Origin: Bryobacterales bacterium
GTDB lineage: Bacteria > Acidobacteriota > Terriglobia > Bryobacterales > UBA6623
Assembly (NCBI GenBank): GCA_026713545.1
Contig: JAPOOG010000077.1
Coordinates: 101,238 to 165,237, forward strand
Reading direction: 5' to 3'
DNA length: 64,000 nucleotides
The translations under genes and the position numbers were made by a program. Under the pieces are notes generated by a model. The model made no database searches. It was not told where the DNA came from and saw nothing but the letters and a program-made list of their open reading frames with translations. Shown here piece by piece: positions 17,816-27,659 of the stretch. Position 1 is the first letter of the stretch, and every line of letters begins with the position of its first letter.

Positions 17816-18999
17816 TCCCCGGCTTTCCAGAAATCACGGTCCGGCGTGGCCACCAGGAAGCAGTCCGCACGGGCCAAGGCGACCAAATCGCCCGACCCCT
17901 GCCATTGTACCGGATCGACCCTTACGTCACCGTAATCGCCGCTCAGAACGGCTGGCAGGAAGCGAGTCAAGACGGGTTTGTGCTTGAAATCGTTGATCAA
18001 CCGGGCACTCGTGAACCTCAGCGGGGAATCCTTGTGGCCCGCGAGCAAGTCGATCGCCAGACGCGCAAACAGCTCGAAGGTTACCATCGTCGAAATCGGA
18101 TTCCCCGGCAGACCGAAAACGGGCTTGCCGCCGACTTTCGCGAACACAAGCGGCTTGCCGGGCTGAATGGCAACGCTGGTGATGAAGAACTCCGCTCCCA
18201 GATCACGCAGCGCGCTCTCGACGAAGTCATACTTGCCAACCGAAACCCCGCCGGAGAGAAGCAGGAGGTCGGATCGCAGGCCATCCTCGATCAAGTTCCG
18301 TGTGCGGTCCTGAACGTCGGGCGCAATGGGTAGGATTCGGGGCTCGCCCCCCGCCCGCAGCACCTGCGCCGCAAGCGAATAGGCGTTCGAGTTGCGAATC
18401 TGATAGGGTTCCGGCGTCGCCTCGATGGGAAGAACTTCATCGCCGGTGGAAAGAATGGCGACTTCGGGACGGCGATGGACTGTCACTCGATCACAGCCGA
18501 CCGAACCTAGTAACGCAATCTCCGGATACCCCAAGAGCGTACCCCCCTCCAGCACGACAGCGCCTTCACGGCTTTCGCTGCCCTGAAAGATAAGATTTTT
18601 ACCGCTGGGCACCCCGCGGTCCAACCTGACTTGCCGGCCGTCACGCTGCGAGTACTCCTGCATGACCACGGCATCTGCGCCTTCCGGCCCCGGGGCGCCA
18701 GTCATGATCTGCACCGTCTGGCCGTGCTCGATGCGGAATTGTGATGCCTCGCCCGCTCGGGTCTCTCCGATGACTTCCAACACCACCGGCGGATCGACGA
18801 CATCGGAGGCGATGACCGCGTAACCGTCTCTGGTCGAGCGATTGAAAGGCGGATAGTCTCGATCGGCGACCGTGTCGTTGGCGAGTACGCGTCCCAGCGC
18901 CTGATCAAGCGTTGTCGTTTCGGGCGGCGGGAGAGCCGGCCCTTCCTCCATGTGCGCGGTGATCAAAGCTCGGGCTTCGTTGCAAGGAAGGAGAGGCAT
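17791..18999 (-). CDS. moeA: Molybdopterin molybdenumtransferase
   Basis: MoeA inserts molybdate into adenylylated molybdopterin. The 402-residue protein shows the four-domain MoeA pattern: ALGRVLANDTVADRDYPPFNRS with the SxxDGYA element, the EGADAVVMQEYS region, IRNSNAYSLAAQV, LLLSGGVSVGKYDFV and VFGLPGNPIS, followed by a C-terminal beta domain. It is the first gene of the minus-strand group and overlaps moaC by 25 bases. The presence of moeA and moaC implies molybdoenzymes encoded elsewhere. Confidence 0.95.
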   Translation of the reverse strand: MPLLPCNEARALITAHMEEGPALPPPETTTLDQALGRVLANDTVADRDYPPFNRSTRDGYAVIASDVVDPPVVLEVIGETRAGEASQFRIEHGQTVQIMTGAPGPEGADAVVMQEYSQRDGRQVRLDRGVPSGKNLIFQGSESREGAVVLEGGTLLGYPEIALLGSVGCDRVTVHRRPEVAILSTGDEVLPIEATPEPYQIRNSNAYSLAAQVLRAGGEPRILPIAPDVQDRTRNLIEDGLRSDLLLLSGGVSVGKYDFVESALRDLGAEFFITSVAIQPGKPLVFAKVGGKPVFGLPGNPISTMVTFELFARLAIDLLAGHKDSPLRFTSARLINDFKHKPVLTRFLPAVLSGDYGDVRVDPVQWQGSGDLVALARADCFLVATPDRDFWKAGEWISILPR

Positions 19000-19228
19000 G
19001 CCCTCTATTATCGTGACAATGCGTCATTACCGTCTTGAAGGGCATGCCGGGAGTTCATGTAAACAACGACAGGCGTAACAACCGTAGAAGAGTGGGAACG
19101 TTGGTGACGAAGATGCGCCGGCTTCGCAGGCCCGCCGGCCCTCCCGACTCGATCCAAAGCGTATTCGGGATCAGATTTGACAGCGTTGACCGCCGCTGGG
19201 CTGTGCTTTTCTGAGGGGGCGAATCCAG

Positions 19229-20530
<1,302 letters not shown>

Positions 20531-20893
20531 GGTTGTATTCTGAAGTCCCCGAAGGCGCCGAGGAAAGGTTAGCGATCCGGCTCAGCGGAATAGCGAGAAG
20601 AATCTGCCGGGGGGGAAGAACCGATGCAAATCCAATTCTAGCCGTTCATCCCGTAAGGTGTAAAATCCACTGTCTCGCGGTGCCCCGGAATGTCCCGCTC
20701 ACGAGTAGATCGGTCGGAATTCGATACCGTTCAGAGCTCGAGGCTACGAGGCTGCATTGTGCAAGAATCTCCATCGGATGTGAAACCGCCAAGTGTGATC
20801 TCTCTTGGTCTGCTTCCGGACACCGCCGGCGGTACAATAACCCCGGCCGGAAGAGATAACAATGTCTCCGGTAGTGTCCAGTAGGAACACTCG
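20531..20893. other. Divergent intergenic space purA/hydrolase
   Basis: No gene is seen. TACAAT at 20833-20838 on the plus strand could be a -10 for the hydrolase, but no good -35 lies at the right distance. A GC-rich inverted repeat (CACCGCCGGCGGT) is next to it. Confidence 0.4.
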
Positions 20894-22600
20894 GTGAACT
20901 CTCTTCAAACCGCGGCAGCCGTGACCGCACTCTCTCTCGCCATCCATTGCGTTCCCGTCGACCGGCCTGCACCCGAAGAACTGATGGTGGCCATGCGGGA
21001 CGGGGTTAAGCTGCGCACGAGCATCCGCCGGCCGGGTTTCGGCCGATACCCTGTCGTGCTCATCCGCGGCTACGACACCGACTTCTGGGGCGGCATCTCC
21101 AGCCGCTTCCTCGATGCAGATTACGTCTTCGTCGGTCAAGCGACCCGTGGACACCTCGGCTCGGAAGGTTCCCAGGGCATGGACAACCGTTTCTTCGACG
21201 ACGCGCGGGACGGCTACGACTGCATCGACTGGATCAGCCGGCAACCTTGGTGCGACGGCAAGGTCGCCATGTACGGCAGTTCCTACTATGGCGCGACCCA
21301 GTGGCTCACCGCACCCGAAGCGCATCCCAATCTGAAGGCAATTGTTCCTCAGAACGTCAATCCCGATCCCTGGCAACGCATGTATCGCGACCACGGCGCC
21401 ATCCAGCTCGCCCACACCGCCCGCCGCATTTATGACTATTCTGCGCAAGCCAAGCAACAGGTTGAGGAATTTGGATGGTGGAATTGGTATCGTCACTTGC
21501 CACTCATCACACTCGACACCGTTGCGGGTACGCGCCCTAACAAGCTCTACACCGACTATGTCTCCCACTCGACCTATGACGACTTTTGGAAGGCCATCGG
21601 CACCCGCCACAAGCTCAACAAGATCCGCATCCCCGTGTATCTGATGAGCGGCTGGTACGACAACTATCCCGGCGCGACGCTCGAGTATTTCGAGAAGCTG
21701 ACAAAGCTCGGTGCGTCAGACGAGATCCGGGTCGCTATCAGTCCGACCACGCACTCGCGAAACCGTGTTGTGGGAGACCGAGACTTCGGGGGAAACCCCG
21801 AAAAAGACGAGATCGGACTGGCGATTCGCTGGCTTGATTATGTCGTAAAGGGAACCGAAAACGGTATTCGCGACGAACCCAAGATCCGCCTCTTCGTCAT
21901 GGGAATCAACGAATGGCGACTCGAAAACGAATGGCCCCTCGCTCGCACCCGGTTCACGAAATACTACTTCCATGCCAACGGCGAAAAGGACGGCACGCTC
22001 GGCGCCGCTCCGACGCAAGACGAGCCGCCTACGCGCTATATCTACGATCCTGACGACCCGGTCCCTACGCTCGGCGGCAACCATTCCGCGACGGAGATAC
22101 CGGGTATCATTCGGGCCGGTCCCGTCGATCAGCGCCCCAACGAGAACCGTCAGGATGTCCTGGTCTTCACGAGTGAGCCGCTGGACCGGGATCTCGAAGT
22201 CACGGGCCCGGTCGCCGTGAAGCTCCACGCCGCATCTTCTGCGCGCGACACAGACTTCATTGCACGTCTCATCGACGTCTACCCGGACGGCCGAGCCTTC
22301 AACCTCACCGAAGGCATCCTCCGCGCTCGGTTTCGCGAGTCCATCTGGGAACCGCCACTCCTGCTCGAGCCGGACAGACCCTACGAGTACACGATCGATC
22401 TGCTTCCGACCGCCAATGTCTTTCGGAAGGGTCATCGCATCCGAGTGCATATCACGAGCAGCAACTTCCCCATGTGGGACCGCAATCCGAACACCGGCAA
22501 CGAACAGGGAATGGACGCGGAACTCAAGATCGCCCAACAAACCATCTATCACGACAGGGCTCGTCCGTCGCACATCCTGTTGCCCGTGATTCCCGAATGA
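20894..22600 (+). CDS. CocE/NonD family (S15-type) alpha/beta hydrolase
   Basis: The 568-residue product has MVAMRDGVKLRTSIRRP, the nucleophile elbow YGSSYYG (Ser130), the GWYDNYPGA segment, a late DTDFIARLIDVYPDG and HRIRVHITSSNFP. These parallel the hydrolase at 1664-3469 almost motif by motif, but this one has only a short hydrophobic N-terminus and no clear cleavage site. The start is GTG, supported by AGGA seven bases ahead. The reaction is likely hydrolysis of an ester or amide; substrate unknown. The his leader promoter begins 16 bases after its stop. Confidence 0.88.
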   Translation: MNSLQTAAAVTALSLAIHCVPVDRPAPEELMVAMRDGVKLRTSIRRPGFGRYPVVLIRGYDTDFWGGISSRFLDADYVFVGQATRGHLGSEGSQGMDNRFFDDARDGYDCIDWISRQPWCDGKVAMYGSSYYGATQWLTAPEAHPNLKAIVPQNVNPDPWQRMYRDHGAIQLAHTARRIYDYSAQAKQQVEEFGWWNWYRHLPLITLDTVAGTRPNKLYTDYVSHSTYDDFWKAIGTRHKLNKIRIPVYLMSGWYDNYPGATLEYFEKLTKLGASDEIRVAISPTTHSRNRVVGDRDFGGNPEKDEIGLAIRWLDYVVKGTENGIRDEPKIRLFVMGINEWRLENEWPLARTRFTKYYFHANGEKDGTLGAAPTQDEPPTRYIYDPDDPVPTLGGNHSATEIPGIIRAGPVDQRPNENRQDVLVFTSEPLDRDLEVTGPVAVKLHAASSARDTDFIARLIDVYPDGRAFNLTEGILRARFRESIWEPPLLLEPDRPYEYTIDLLPTANVFRKGHRIRVHITSSNFPMWDRNPNTGNEQGMDAELKIAQQTIYHDRARPSHILLPVIPE

Positions 22601-22616
22601 TTTGCCTCTGAGTCCC

Positions 22617-22644
22617 TTGACCGTTTGTCGCCTCGTCATATACT
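22617..22644 (+). promoter_or_regulatory. his operon promoter
   Basis: TTGACC (22617-22622) and TATACT (22639-22644) are separated by 16 bases; each matches the sigma-70 consensus at five of six positions. Transcription would start around 22650-22655, at or just before the ATG of the His leader peptide. Confidence 0.7.
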
Positions 22645-22654
22645 GAAACTTCGA

Positions 22655-22735
22655 ATGCGGTTCGAGCGGCATCACCGGCATCATCACTACGCCCATGCAA
22701 GGCGCAGCGGCCGGCGGCTGCGCGGAAAACGGTAA
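22655..22735 (+). CDS. hisL: Histidine leader peptide
   Basis: This 26-codon frame reads MRFERHHRHHHYAHARRSGR and then six more residues before TAA. Six of the nine residues 6-14 are His. Such runs upstream of his genes serve as sensors: when charged tRNA-His is scarce the ribosome stalls in the run and changes the fold of the RNA downstream. There is no ribosome binding site ahead of the ATG, and the predicted transcript start is only 0-5 bases upstream, so translation may begin on a leaderless or nearly leaderless message. An attenuator follows directly. The His content and the context make a chance frame unlikely. Confidence 0.85.
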   Translation: MRFERHHRHHHYAHARRSGRRLRGKR

Positions 22736-22791
22736 ACGTCCAACTTTTCCGAGACCCGAAGCCCGCCGGCATCGTGCCGAGCGGGTTTTTT
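22702..22791 (+). promoter_or_regulatory. his attenuator: pause hairpin, antiterminator and terminator
   Basis: Three competing pairings are visible. The first hairpin pairs GCGCAGC (22702-22708) with GCTGCGC (22717-22723). The terminator pairs CCCGCCGGCA (22762-22771) with TGCCGAGCGGG (22775-22785; one bulged A) and is followed by six T. The antiterminator pairs GCCGGCGG (22710-22717) with CCGCCGGC (22763-22770), eight perfect base pairs. It uses the loop of the first hairpin and the 5' arm of the terminator, so the states exclude each other. A ribosome stalled at the His codons (22670-22696) would block the first hairpin, favour the antiterminator and let RNA polymerase reach hisI. Confidence 0.85.
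22760..22791 (+). terminator. Attenuator terminator of the his operon
   Basis: A ten-pair GC-rich stem with a TCG loop and one bulged A is followed by TTTTTT at 22786-22791. It ends about 22 bases before the hisI start codon, so it can only act as a conditional stop on the operon's own transcript. Confidence 0.85.
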
Positions 22792-22813
22792 GTTTATTAA
22801 TGAAAGGTGCAAC

Positions 22814-23188
22814 ATGGAAGTGAACTTTTTGAAAACAAACGGGCTGGTGCCGGCAGTGATTCAAGACGCGGCTGACAGCACGGTCCTGATGGTCGGTTTC
22901 ATGAACCAGAAAGCCCTGGATCTGACGCGCGAAACCGGCCGAGTGACGTTCTACAGCCGATCGCGAGACAAGCTTTGGACGAAGGGCGAGACCTCAGGCC
23001 ACTACCTGTTGGCGAAAGAAATCCTGGTCGATTGCGACGAAGATACGCTGGTCATCAAGGTCGAGGCGCTAGGTCCGGGCGTTTGCCATAATGGCTTTAG
23101 GAGTTGCTTCTATCGCCGTTGGGAAGGCGGTGAGTGGAAGCAGGTCGACCAGCCGGCTTACGATCCCGCCTCGGTTTACAAGTCGTAG
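22814..23188 (+). CDS. hisI: Phosphoribosyl-AMP cyclohydrolase
   Basis: HisI opens the adenine ring of phosphoribosyl-AMP, the third step of histidine synthesis. The 124-residue protein has TVLMVGFMNQKAL, FYSRSRDKLWTKGETSGHYL, the metal site DCDEDTL and CHNGFRSCFYR. There is no fused HisE (phosphoribosyl-ATP pyrophosphatase) domain. I choose the ATG at 22814 because it aligns with the family start; an in-frame codon at 22790 would lie in the terminator T tract. It is the first gene of the seven-gene his operon. Confidence 0.95.
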   Translation: MEVNFLKTNGLVPAVIQDAADSTVLMVGFMNQKALDLTRETGRVTFYSRSRDKLWTKGETSGHYLLAKEILVDCDEDTLVIKVEALGPGVCHNGFRSCFYRRWEGGEWKQVDQPAYDPASVYKS

Positions 23189-23205
23189 TTTCTTCCGGGC
23201 ATCCC

Positions 23206-24468
23206 ATGCTGAAGATCATCGGGAGCACTGACGAGCCTGCTCTGGAGCGGTTGTTGAAGCGGCGTCAGACGCGTTGGGACCGCGCCGAGGCGACTGTGAC
23301 ACCGATTCTGGAGGCTGTCCGCAAGCGTGGCGACCGGGCTCTTCTGGAGTACGCTCGCAAGTTCGATCGGCTCGAAAGAGCGTCACTTCGCATCCCCGCT
23401 GCTGAGCTGACCTCTGCAGAAAAGGAACTTCCCAAAGACTTGCGGCGAGCCATCCAGACGGCCTCGCGTCAAATCCGGCGGTTTGCCGAACTACAGAAGC
23501 CGCGCAGTTGGACGAAGTCCATAGGCGGAGCAAAGCTTGGCCAGATCGTTCGTCCTTTGTCTTCCGTGGCCGCCTACGTTCCCGGCGGACGCTACCCTCT
23601 GCCCTCGACGCTGATGATGACGGTCATCCCGGCCCAGGTGGCGGATGTGCCCATCGTGTCCGTCGCGTCTCCTGGACCCTCGCCCGCGACGTTGGGCGCC
23701 GCCGGCTACCTTGGCGTGTCGAACTTCTTCCACATGGGCGGTGCGCAGGCCATCGCTGCATTCGCCTTCGGGACGGAATCCGTGCCTCGCGCCGAACGCA
23801 TCGTCGGACCCGGCAACATCTACGTCGCGGCGGCGAAGAAGCTGCTCGCCGGGAGTGTCGGAATCGACTTTTTTGCGGGCCCAACGGAGATTCTTTTAAT
23901 CGCCCCCAAGGAGGCCACAACGAAGGACGCCCGGGGCCTCGCCGCCGACATGCTTGCACAAGCCGAGCACGATGTAGACGCGAGTGCCGTGTTGCTTACG
24001 AGTTCGAAGCGTCTTGCCCGATGGGTTGCGGCGGAGGTCTCTCGGCAACTCGAAACGCTGACTACTCGTGACGTCGCATCCAAATCCATCGCACGTAACA
24101 GCGCCATCATAGTGGTTTCGTCCTCCGACGAGGCGATGGAACTCGCAAATCGCTTCGCCCCGGAGCATCTTTCCGTTCCCGATGCCTCATGGCTGGACAG
24201 CATCAAGAACGCTGGCAGCATCTTCGTCGGGAGTTGGAGTCCTGAGGCGGCCGGTGACTACGCATCCGGCCCGAATCACGTTCTGCCGACCGGAGGAGGC
24301 GCCACCCTGCGCGGCGGTCTGTCGGTGTTGGACTACGTAAAGATCATCTCCGTTCAGGAGTTGAACGAGAAGAGCCTGCGCGCCCTTGCACCGGCTATCA
24401 CGACACTGGCGCGCGCCGAGGGCCTGGAAGCCCATGCTCGATCGATTGAGGCGCGTCTCGATGGCTGA
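23206..24468 (+). CDS. hisD: Histidinol dehydrogenase
   Basis: HisD performs the last two oxidations, L-histidinol to L-histidine, with NAD and Zn. The 420-residue protein has YVPGGRYPLPSTLMM, AGAQAIAAFAFG-like (GGAQAIAAFAFGTE), VGPGNIYVAAAKKL, GPTEILLIA, APEHLSVPD and AAGDYASGPNHVLPTGG, which include the catalytic Glu-His pair and zinc ligands. The ATG at 23206 follows hisI by 17 bases. The open frame continues upstream into hisI but homology starts at MLKIIG. It overlaps hisC by eight bases. Confidence 0.96.
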   Translation: MLKIIGSTDEPALERLLKRRQTRWDRAEATVTPILEAVRKRGDRALLEYARKFDRLERASLRIPAAELTSAEKELPKDLRRAIQTASRQIRRFAELQKPRSWTKSIGGAKLGQIVRPLSSVAAYVPGGRYPLPSTLMMTVIPAQVADVPIVSVASPGPSPATLGAAGYLGVSNFFHMGGAQAIAAFAFGTESVPRAERIVGPGNIYVAAAKKLLAGSVGIDFFAGPTEILLIAPKEATTKDARGLAADMLAQAEHDVDASAVLLTSSKRLARWVAAEVSRQLETLTTRDVASKSIARNSAIIVVSSSDEAMELANRFAPEHLSVPDASWLDSIKNAGSIFVGSWSPEAAGDYASGPNHVLPTGGGATLRGGLSVLDYVKIISVQELNEKSLRALAPAITTLARAEGLEAHARSIEARLDG

Positions 24469-25546
24469 CACAACCCTGACGGTGCGGCCGCAACCACGCG
24501 AAGCCATCGTGCGGATGGCTCCCTACCACCCTCCCACAAGCGGACGGCGCGGTAAGTTGCGTCTCGACTTCAACGAAAACACCGTCGGCTGCTCGCCGCG
24601 TGTGGCGGCGTTGCTGAAGCGGATTGCCGAACCTGACTTTTTTGCAATCTATCCCGAATACACCGAAGCGTCTCCAAAAATCGCGGAGTGGCTGGGACTC
24701 GGCCACGATCAACTGCTTCTCACGAACGGCACCGACGAGGCGATCCAATGCCTCATCAACACCTACGTCGATGCAGGCGACGAGGTCCTCTTCACGTGGC
24801 CGACATATGCGATGTATCAGTTCTATGCTGAACTCGCCGGAGCGACTCCCCGGCGGGCGCCGTACCTGCTTCCAGAATTGGCATTCCCTCTCAAGGAGCT
24901 TCTGGACAGTATCTCTGAACGCACGAGTGCGATCCTTCTCGCCAATCCGAACAACCCTACCGGAAGCGCGATCGGAATAACCGAAATCGAGCAGATCCTC
25001 GATCGGGCCGGAGAAGCGGTGGTGCTGATCGATGAAGCGTATTTCGAGTTCTACAATGTCACGGCGCTCGACCTGCTTGAGGCCCATCCGAACCTTTTCG
25101 TGAGCCGTACCTTCTCCAAAGTCTATGGCATGGCCGGATTCCGCCTCGGCTGTCTGCTATCACAGGCTGAAAACGTCGCTGCGATCGCCAAAGGGCAGTC
25201 ACCCTACAGCGTGAATTCGTTGGCCGCGGCTTGCTCTCTGGAGGCGATTGACGACCAGGAGTACATCAACAACTACGTCACCGAGGCGCTCGTCGCGCGG
25301 CAAGTTCTCGCAGCCGGCCTCTCCGATCTCGGAATAAAGCACTTTCCCAGCGAAGCGAATTTTGTCCTGGCGCGGTTCGGGGATCGGTCGAAGGCTGTCT
25401 GCGACCGGTTGCGCGAGCGGGGCATCCTGATACGCGACCGCAGCCACGAGATTCCCGGAACCGCTCGGATCACAGCCGGAAGGCGCGACCAAGCCGAAAA
25501 ACTACTCGAAGAGCTAAAGCAGATCCTGACCGACATCAAAGGTTGA
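24461..25546 (+). CDS. hisC: Histidinol-phosphate aminotransferase
   Basis: HisC transfers an amino group from glutamate to imidazole acetol phosphate using PLP. From the ATG at 24461 the product is 361 residues, with [43 protein letters not shown], and the PLP lysine in [14 protein letters not shown], and a conserved Arg in PGTARITAG. An alternative ATG at 24434 would lengthen the overlap with hisD. A role in other aminotransfer reactions is possible in this family, but the operon position settles the assignment. Confidence 0.94.
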   Translation: MADTTLTVRPQPREAIVRMAPYHPPTSGRRGKLRLDFNENTVGCSPRVAALLKRIAEPDFFAIYPEYTEASPKIAEWLGLGHDQLLLTNGTDEAIQCLINTYVDAGDEVLFTWPTYAMYQFYAELAGATPRRAPYLLPELAFPLKELLDSISERTSAILLANPNNPTGSAIGITEIEQILDRAGEAVVLIDEAYFEFYNVTALDLLEAHPNLFVSRTFSKVYGMAGFRLGCLLSQAENVAAIAKGQSPYSVNSLAAACSLEAIDDQEYINNYVTEALVARQVLAAGLSDLGIKHFPSEANFVLARFGDRSKAVCDRLRERGILIRDRSHEIPGTARITAGRRDQAEKLLEELKQILTDIKG

Positions 25547-25553
25547 GCGCATC

Positions 25554-26153
25554 ATGAAAATAGCTTCCATCGTCAGGAATACCAATGAAACGCAGCTCCG
25601 CGGCCAACTGCGCATCGCGGGGAAAGGCAAGTACAACGTCTCGACGGGAATCCATTTCTTCGACCACATGCTCGAGCTGTTCGCTAAGCATGGTGGCTTT
25701 GATCTCGATCTCAAGGCTAGCGGCGACCTCAATGTTGACCAACACCACACCGTCGAAGACGTCGGGATCGTGCTCGGCCAATGCTTCTCAAAAGCTCTCG
25801 GAGATCGAGTCGGTATCAACCGTGCCGGCTACTTCGTGATGCCGATGGACGAGTCCCTCGCCGTCGTTGCGGTCGATCTCAGCGGGCGTCCGGCGCTGGT
25901 CTATCACGCTCCTACGAGCTTCCGTCTCGTCGGGGATCTGCAAGCCGAGCTTTTGCACGACTTCTTCGACGGTTTCGTAAACCACTGCGGCTGCAACCTG
26001 CACGCTCGCGTGCTGTACGGACGATCGAATCACCACAAGATCGAAGGACTGTTCAAATGTTTCGCGCGGGCCATGCGCTTTGCCTGCTCGACGGACGAAC
26101 GGCTGAAAGACCAGCTCCCGAGCACCAAGGGATTGCTGGAGGTGAAAGCGTAG
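25554..26153 (+). CDS. hisB: Imidazoleglycerol-phosphate dehydratase
   Basis: HisB dehydrates imidazoleglycerol phosphate. The 199-residue protein is the single-function form without a phosphatase domain. Metal-site motifs are present twice, as the family requires: HFFDHML with [10 protein letters not shown], and the later HDFFDGF with [13 protein letters not shown]. Histidinol-phosphate phosphatase must therefore come from another gene, which is not in this operon. Gaps to hisC and hisH are seven and four bases. Confidence 0.96.
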   Translation: MKIASIVRNTNETQLRGQLRIAGKGKYNVSTGIHFFDHMLELFAKHGGFDLDLKASGDLNVDQHHTVEDVGIVLGQCFSKALGDRVGINRAGYFVMPMDESLAVVAVDLSGRPALVYHAPTSFRLVGDLQAELLHDFFDGFVNHCGCNLHARVLYGRSNHHKIEGLFKCFARAMRFACSTDERLKDQLPSTKGLLEVKA

Positions 26154-26157
26154 CTCC

Positions 26158-26760
26158 ATGATCGCCATCTTTGACTACGGCGCCGGCAACCTTCGGTCCG
26201 TCGAGAATGCCCTCGACGCGATCGAAGCGAAGTATGAGATCGTCAATGACGCCGAAGGTCTGAGCCGGGTCGACAAGATCATTCTGCCTGGCGTCGGCCA
26301 CTTCGGACAGTTGATTCGGTCGCTAGACTCGCTTGGTGTTCGCGAAGCCTTCAAGGAACGCATCTCCGCTGGCGTGCCCTTTCTCGGCATCTGCTTGGGA
26401 TTGCACGCCCTCTTCGAGAGCAGCGAAGAAGCACCGGAACTCCACGGCCTTGGCGTCTATCCCGGTGAAGTCAAGCGGTTCCCCAAGGACGCACGCGTGC
26501 CTCACATGGGTTGGAACGAACTGGTATCGCAAGGCAGTCCACGGTTACTCGCCAACCTCCCGTACCGGCCTTACGTCTATTTCGCACACAGTTACTACGT
26601 GCCCGAAGACATCGGCAGTGACAAGTCAGCCGCTTTCTGCGAATACGGAGTTCGCTACACGGCTGCACTGGAAGCCGGAAACGTGTTCGGCGTACAGTTC
26701 CACCCCGAAAAGTCCGGCTCGGTTGGCCAGCAGATTGTCCGTAACTTCCTGGCATGCTAG
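26158..26760 (+). CDS. hisH: Imidazole glycerol phosphate synthase, glutaminase subunit
   Basis: HisH releases ammonia from glutamine and passes it to HisF. The 200-residue class I amidotransferase has the start [16 protein letters not shown], the nucleophile Cys in [23 protein letters not shown], the oxyanion-side YFAHSYYV and the His-Glu pair in [10 protein letters not shown]. All catalytic residues are in place. It overlaps hisF by seven bases, fitting equimolar production of the two subunits. Confidence 0.96.
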   Translation: MIAIFDYGAGNLRSVENALDAIEAKYEIVNDAEGLSRVDKIILPGVGHFGQLIRSLDSLGVREAFKERISAGVPFLGICLGLHALFESSEEAPELHGLGVYPGEVKRFPKDARVPHMGWNELVSQGSPRLLANLPYRPYVYFAHSYYVPEDIGSDKSAAFCEYGVRYTAALEAGNVFGVQFHPEKSGSVGQQIVRNFLAC

Positions 26761-27518
26761 CGAAGCGCATCATTCCCTGCCTGGATGTCAAAGCAGGGCG
26801 TGTTGTCAAAGGCGTCAACTTCGTCGGGTTGCGCGATGCGGGCGATCCGGTCGAGTTGGCCAAAGTCTATAACCGCGACGGAGCGGATGAGCTGGTCTTC
26901 CTTGATATCACTGCCTCCAGCGACCGCCGTGAAATCATGAAAGACGTCGTCGAGCGGACCGCCCGGCAAGTCTTCATTCCGCTCACGGTGGGTGGCGGCA
27001 TCCGCTCCGTCTCAGACGCTCGGGACATTCTCGTTGTCGGCGCGGACAAGGTATCGGTCAACACCGCCGCTGTCGAGCGCCCCGAGTTGATCACCGAACT
27101 CTCCGAGGAGTTCGGTGCGCAGGCGGTCGTTCTCGCCATAGACGCTCGCCGCAACGGTCCCAGCCACTGGAATGTCTACACCTATGGAGGCCGCAAAGAC
27201 ACGGGTATCGACGCCGTTGAGTGGGCCGCTCGCGGCGAAGGGCTCGGCGCCGGTGAAATACTGCTCACCTCGATGGACCGTGACGGCACTCAAGTCGGCT
27301 TTGACTGTGAGCTTACCCGCGCTATCTCCCGCAACACGCACATCCCAGTCATTGCGAGCGGCGGAGGCGGGCGGCCCCAGGATTTCATTAACGTACTCGA
27401 CCAAGGAGAGGCCGACGCCGCATTGGCTGCGTCGATCTTCCATTACGGGACGCACACCGTCATCGGTCTCAAGCAGACGCTCAAGGAATATGGCGTCGCG
27501 GTGCGCACGACGGGCTAG
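26754..27518 (+). CDS. hisF: Imidazole glycerol phosphate synthase, cyclase subunit
   Basis: HisF uses ammonia from HisH to form imidazole glycerol phosphate and AICAR. The 254-residue half-barrel repeat protein has [72 protein letters not shown] and IASGGGG. The catalytic Asp residues in CLDV and AIDA/MDRDG positions are present. Its start overlaps the hisH stop. After its end comes a 141-bp gap before hisA, the largest in the operon. Confidence 0.96.
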   Translation: MLAKRIIPCLDVKAGRVVKGVNFVGLRDAGDPVELAKVYNRDGADELVFLDITASSDRREIMKDVVERTARQVFIPLTVGGGIRSVSDARDILVVGADKVSVNTAAVERPELITELSEEFGAQAVVLAIDARRNGPSHWNVYTYGGRKDTGIDAVEWAARGEGLGAGEILLTSMDRDGTQVGFDCELTRAISRNTHIPVIASGGGGRPQDFINVLDQGEADAALAASIFHYGTHTVIGLKQTLKEYGVAVRTTG

Positions 27519-27659
27519 ATCGACCGTGCCACACTGCAACTACTCTCTTGACAGGGCTGTCCGCTGGTTCACGATCGAAGAACTTGACTCCAGAATCTGG
27601 AATATTCCGGAATCATTCCAATTCCACGGCCGGCAAGCAAAGAGGCGTCTCACAACACC

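Noticed and set aside
27547-27620. Internal promoter between hisF and hisA
   Set aside because: TTGACA is present but no -10-like hexamer lies 15-19 bases downstream.
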